Origin: DAOVQB01 sp023128935
Lineage (GTDB): Bacteria; Eisenbacteria; RBG-16-71-46; CAIMUX01; WJJG01
NCBI GenBank assembly: GCA_030628905.1
Contig: DAOVQB010000106.1
Span: 1 to 14,863, forward strand
Direction of reading: 5' to 3'
Length of the DNA: 14,863 bases
The notes beneath the pieces are model-generated. The model had not been told where the DNA came from, made no database searches, and saw nothing but the letters and a program-made list of their open reading frames with translations. Position numbers and translations under genes: made by a program. Below are positions 14,449-14,863 of this stretch, piece after piece (position 1 is the stretch's first letter; each line of letters begins with the position of its first letter).

Positions 14449-14863
14449 CGTCAAAGCTCCTGTCGATCACGACCGGCACCGATTGCACTTCGGCGTCGCT
14501 CTCGACGTCGCGCAGCACCAAACGGTACGGGGTGGTCTTGTCATAGGTTCCGGTGCGAAGCTCGAAGCGAATCGACTTCTTGCGCTCCTCGATCCTGTCC
14601 GATGTGCTGTCGAAGGTGATGGTCTCCACCGAAGTCACCGCACGGGCGCCATCATAGACCGCGGCGCGCAGCGTGATGGGTTTTCTCCGCTCGCCCACTG
14701 CCTCGGTCTGAATGACCTCGAAGCGGTACTTGGGCGTCGTGATCTTGTGATTGGTGCCGAGCACCTGCACCGACACTTTCTTGCTGCGAGAGCCCTCCTT
14801 CTGCCTGCCTCGGAGACGGGTGACCGTCACAAGCGGCACGATCACCTCTTGCGGCATCGCTCC
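14438..14863 (-). CDS. pglZ: BREX PglZ, C-terminal part only
   Basis: Only the last 141 residues lie inside the window; the frame runs off the right edge (visible start GAMPQEVIVPLVTVTRL). PglZ is an alkaline-phosphatase-superfamily protein of BREX systems, and its typical HGG-x-PQE-V-PL segment lies here, followed by an all-beta tail ending in VVIDRSFDDDF. The catalytic metal-binding part is outside the window. Order and overlap with brxL (stop at 14438, brxL ATG at 14448) support the assignment. Residues alone do not show which PglZ subtype it is. Confidence 0.85.
   Translation of the reverse strand, partial: GAMPQEVIVPLVTVTRLRGRQKEGSRSKKVSVQVLGTNHKITTPKYRFEVIQTEAVGERRKPITLRAAVYDGARAVTSVETITFDSTSDRIEERKKSIRFELRTGTYDKTTPYRLVLRDVESDAEVQSVPVVIDRSFDDDF
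14457..14461 (-). promoter_or_regulatory. Ribosome binding site AGGAG of brxL inside pglZ
   Basis: AGGAG lies 8 bases before the ATG at 14448 and only 2 bases before the alternative TTG at 14454, so it selects the ATG. It is contained in the last codons of pglZ, consistent with coupled translation. Confidence 0.65.

Overview
The window is about 14.9 kb of moderately GC-rich bacterial DNA. Two features suggest an uncultured member of the FCB group or a nearby candidate phylum: a secreted protein with a FlgD-like/type IX-style C-terminal domain, and a large double-receiver protein fused to a pyruvate phosphate dikinase-type ATP-binding domain. That placement is inference; no rRNA or phylogenetic marker is present.
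Layout: positions 1-286 hold no convincing gene but end in a 37-bp tandem repeat (156 to about 281). Two plus-strand genes follow: the receiver/PPDK-type protein (287-3361) and a secreted alpha/alpha-toroid-like protein (3498-4973). A GC-rich hairpin at 4999-5033 separates them from a run of minus-strand genes. Read leftward from nifU, these are nifU, nifS, thi4, manA and gdhA (11414 down to 5124). Between manA and thi4, on the plus strand, lies an orphan fragment that looks like the tail of another secreted protein (7903-8184). From 11415 to 12399 the region is accessory: a promoter and palindrome in front of nifU, a small unknown gene (11683-12036), and a decayed cysteine-rich reading frame of a kind I associate with insertion sequences (about 12155-12396). 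From 12400 to the right edge lie brxL and the 3' end of pglZ, the last two genes of a BREX phage-defence operon whose remainder lies outside the window.
How the genes work together: NifS (cysteine desulfurase) and NifU (Fe-S scaffold) form a sulfur mobilisation and Fe-S assembly pair. thi4 overlaps nifS by 4 bp, so the thiazole synthase is probably translated with its likely sulfur supplier. This Thi4 has His176 and no nearby cysteine, the pattern of sulfide-using (catalytic) Thi4 enzymes. No other nitrogen-fixation gene is visible, so NifU/NifS here are probably general or thiamin-directed. gdhA (ammonia assimilation) and manA (mannose/fructose phosphate interconversion) are ordinary metabolic genes. 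manA carries a repeat-encoded low-complexity tail. The BREX end next to an IS-like scar suggests the boundary of an acquired defence island.
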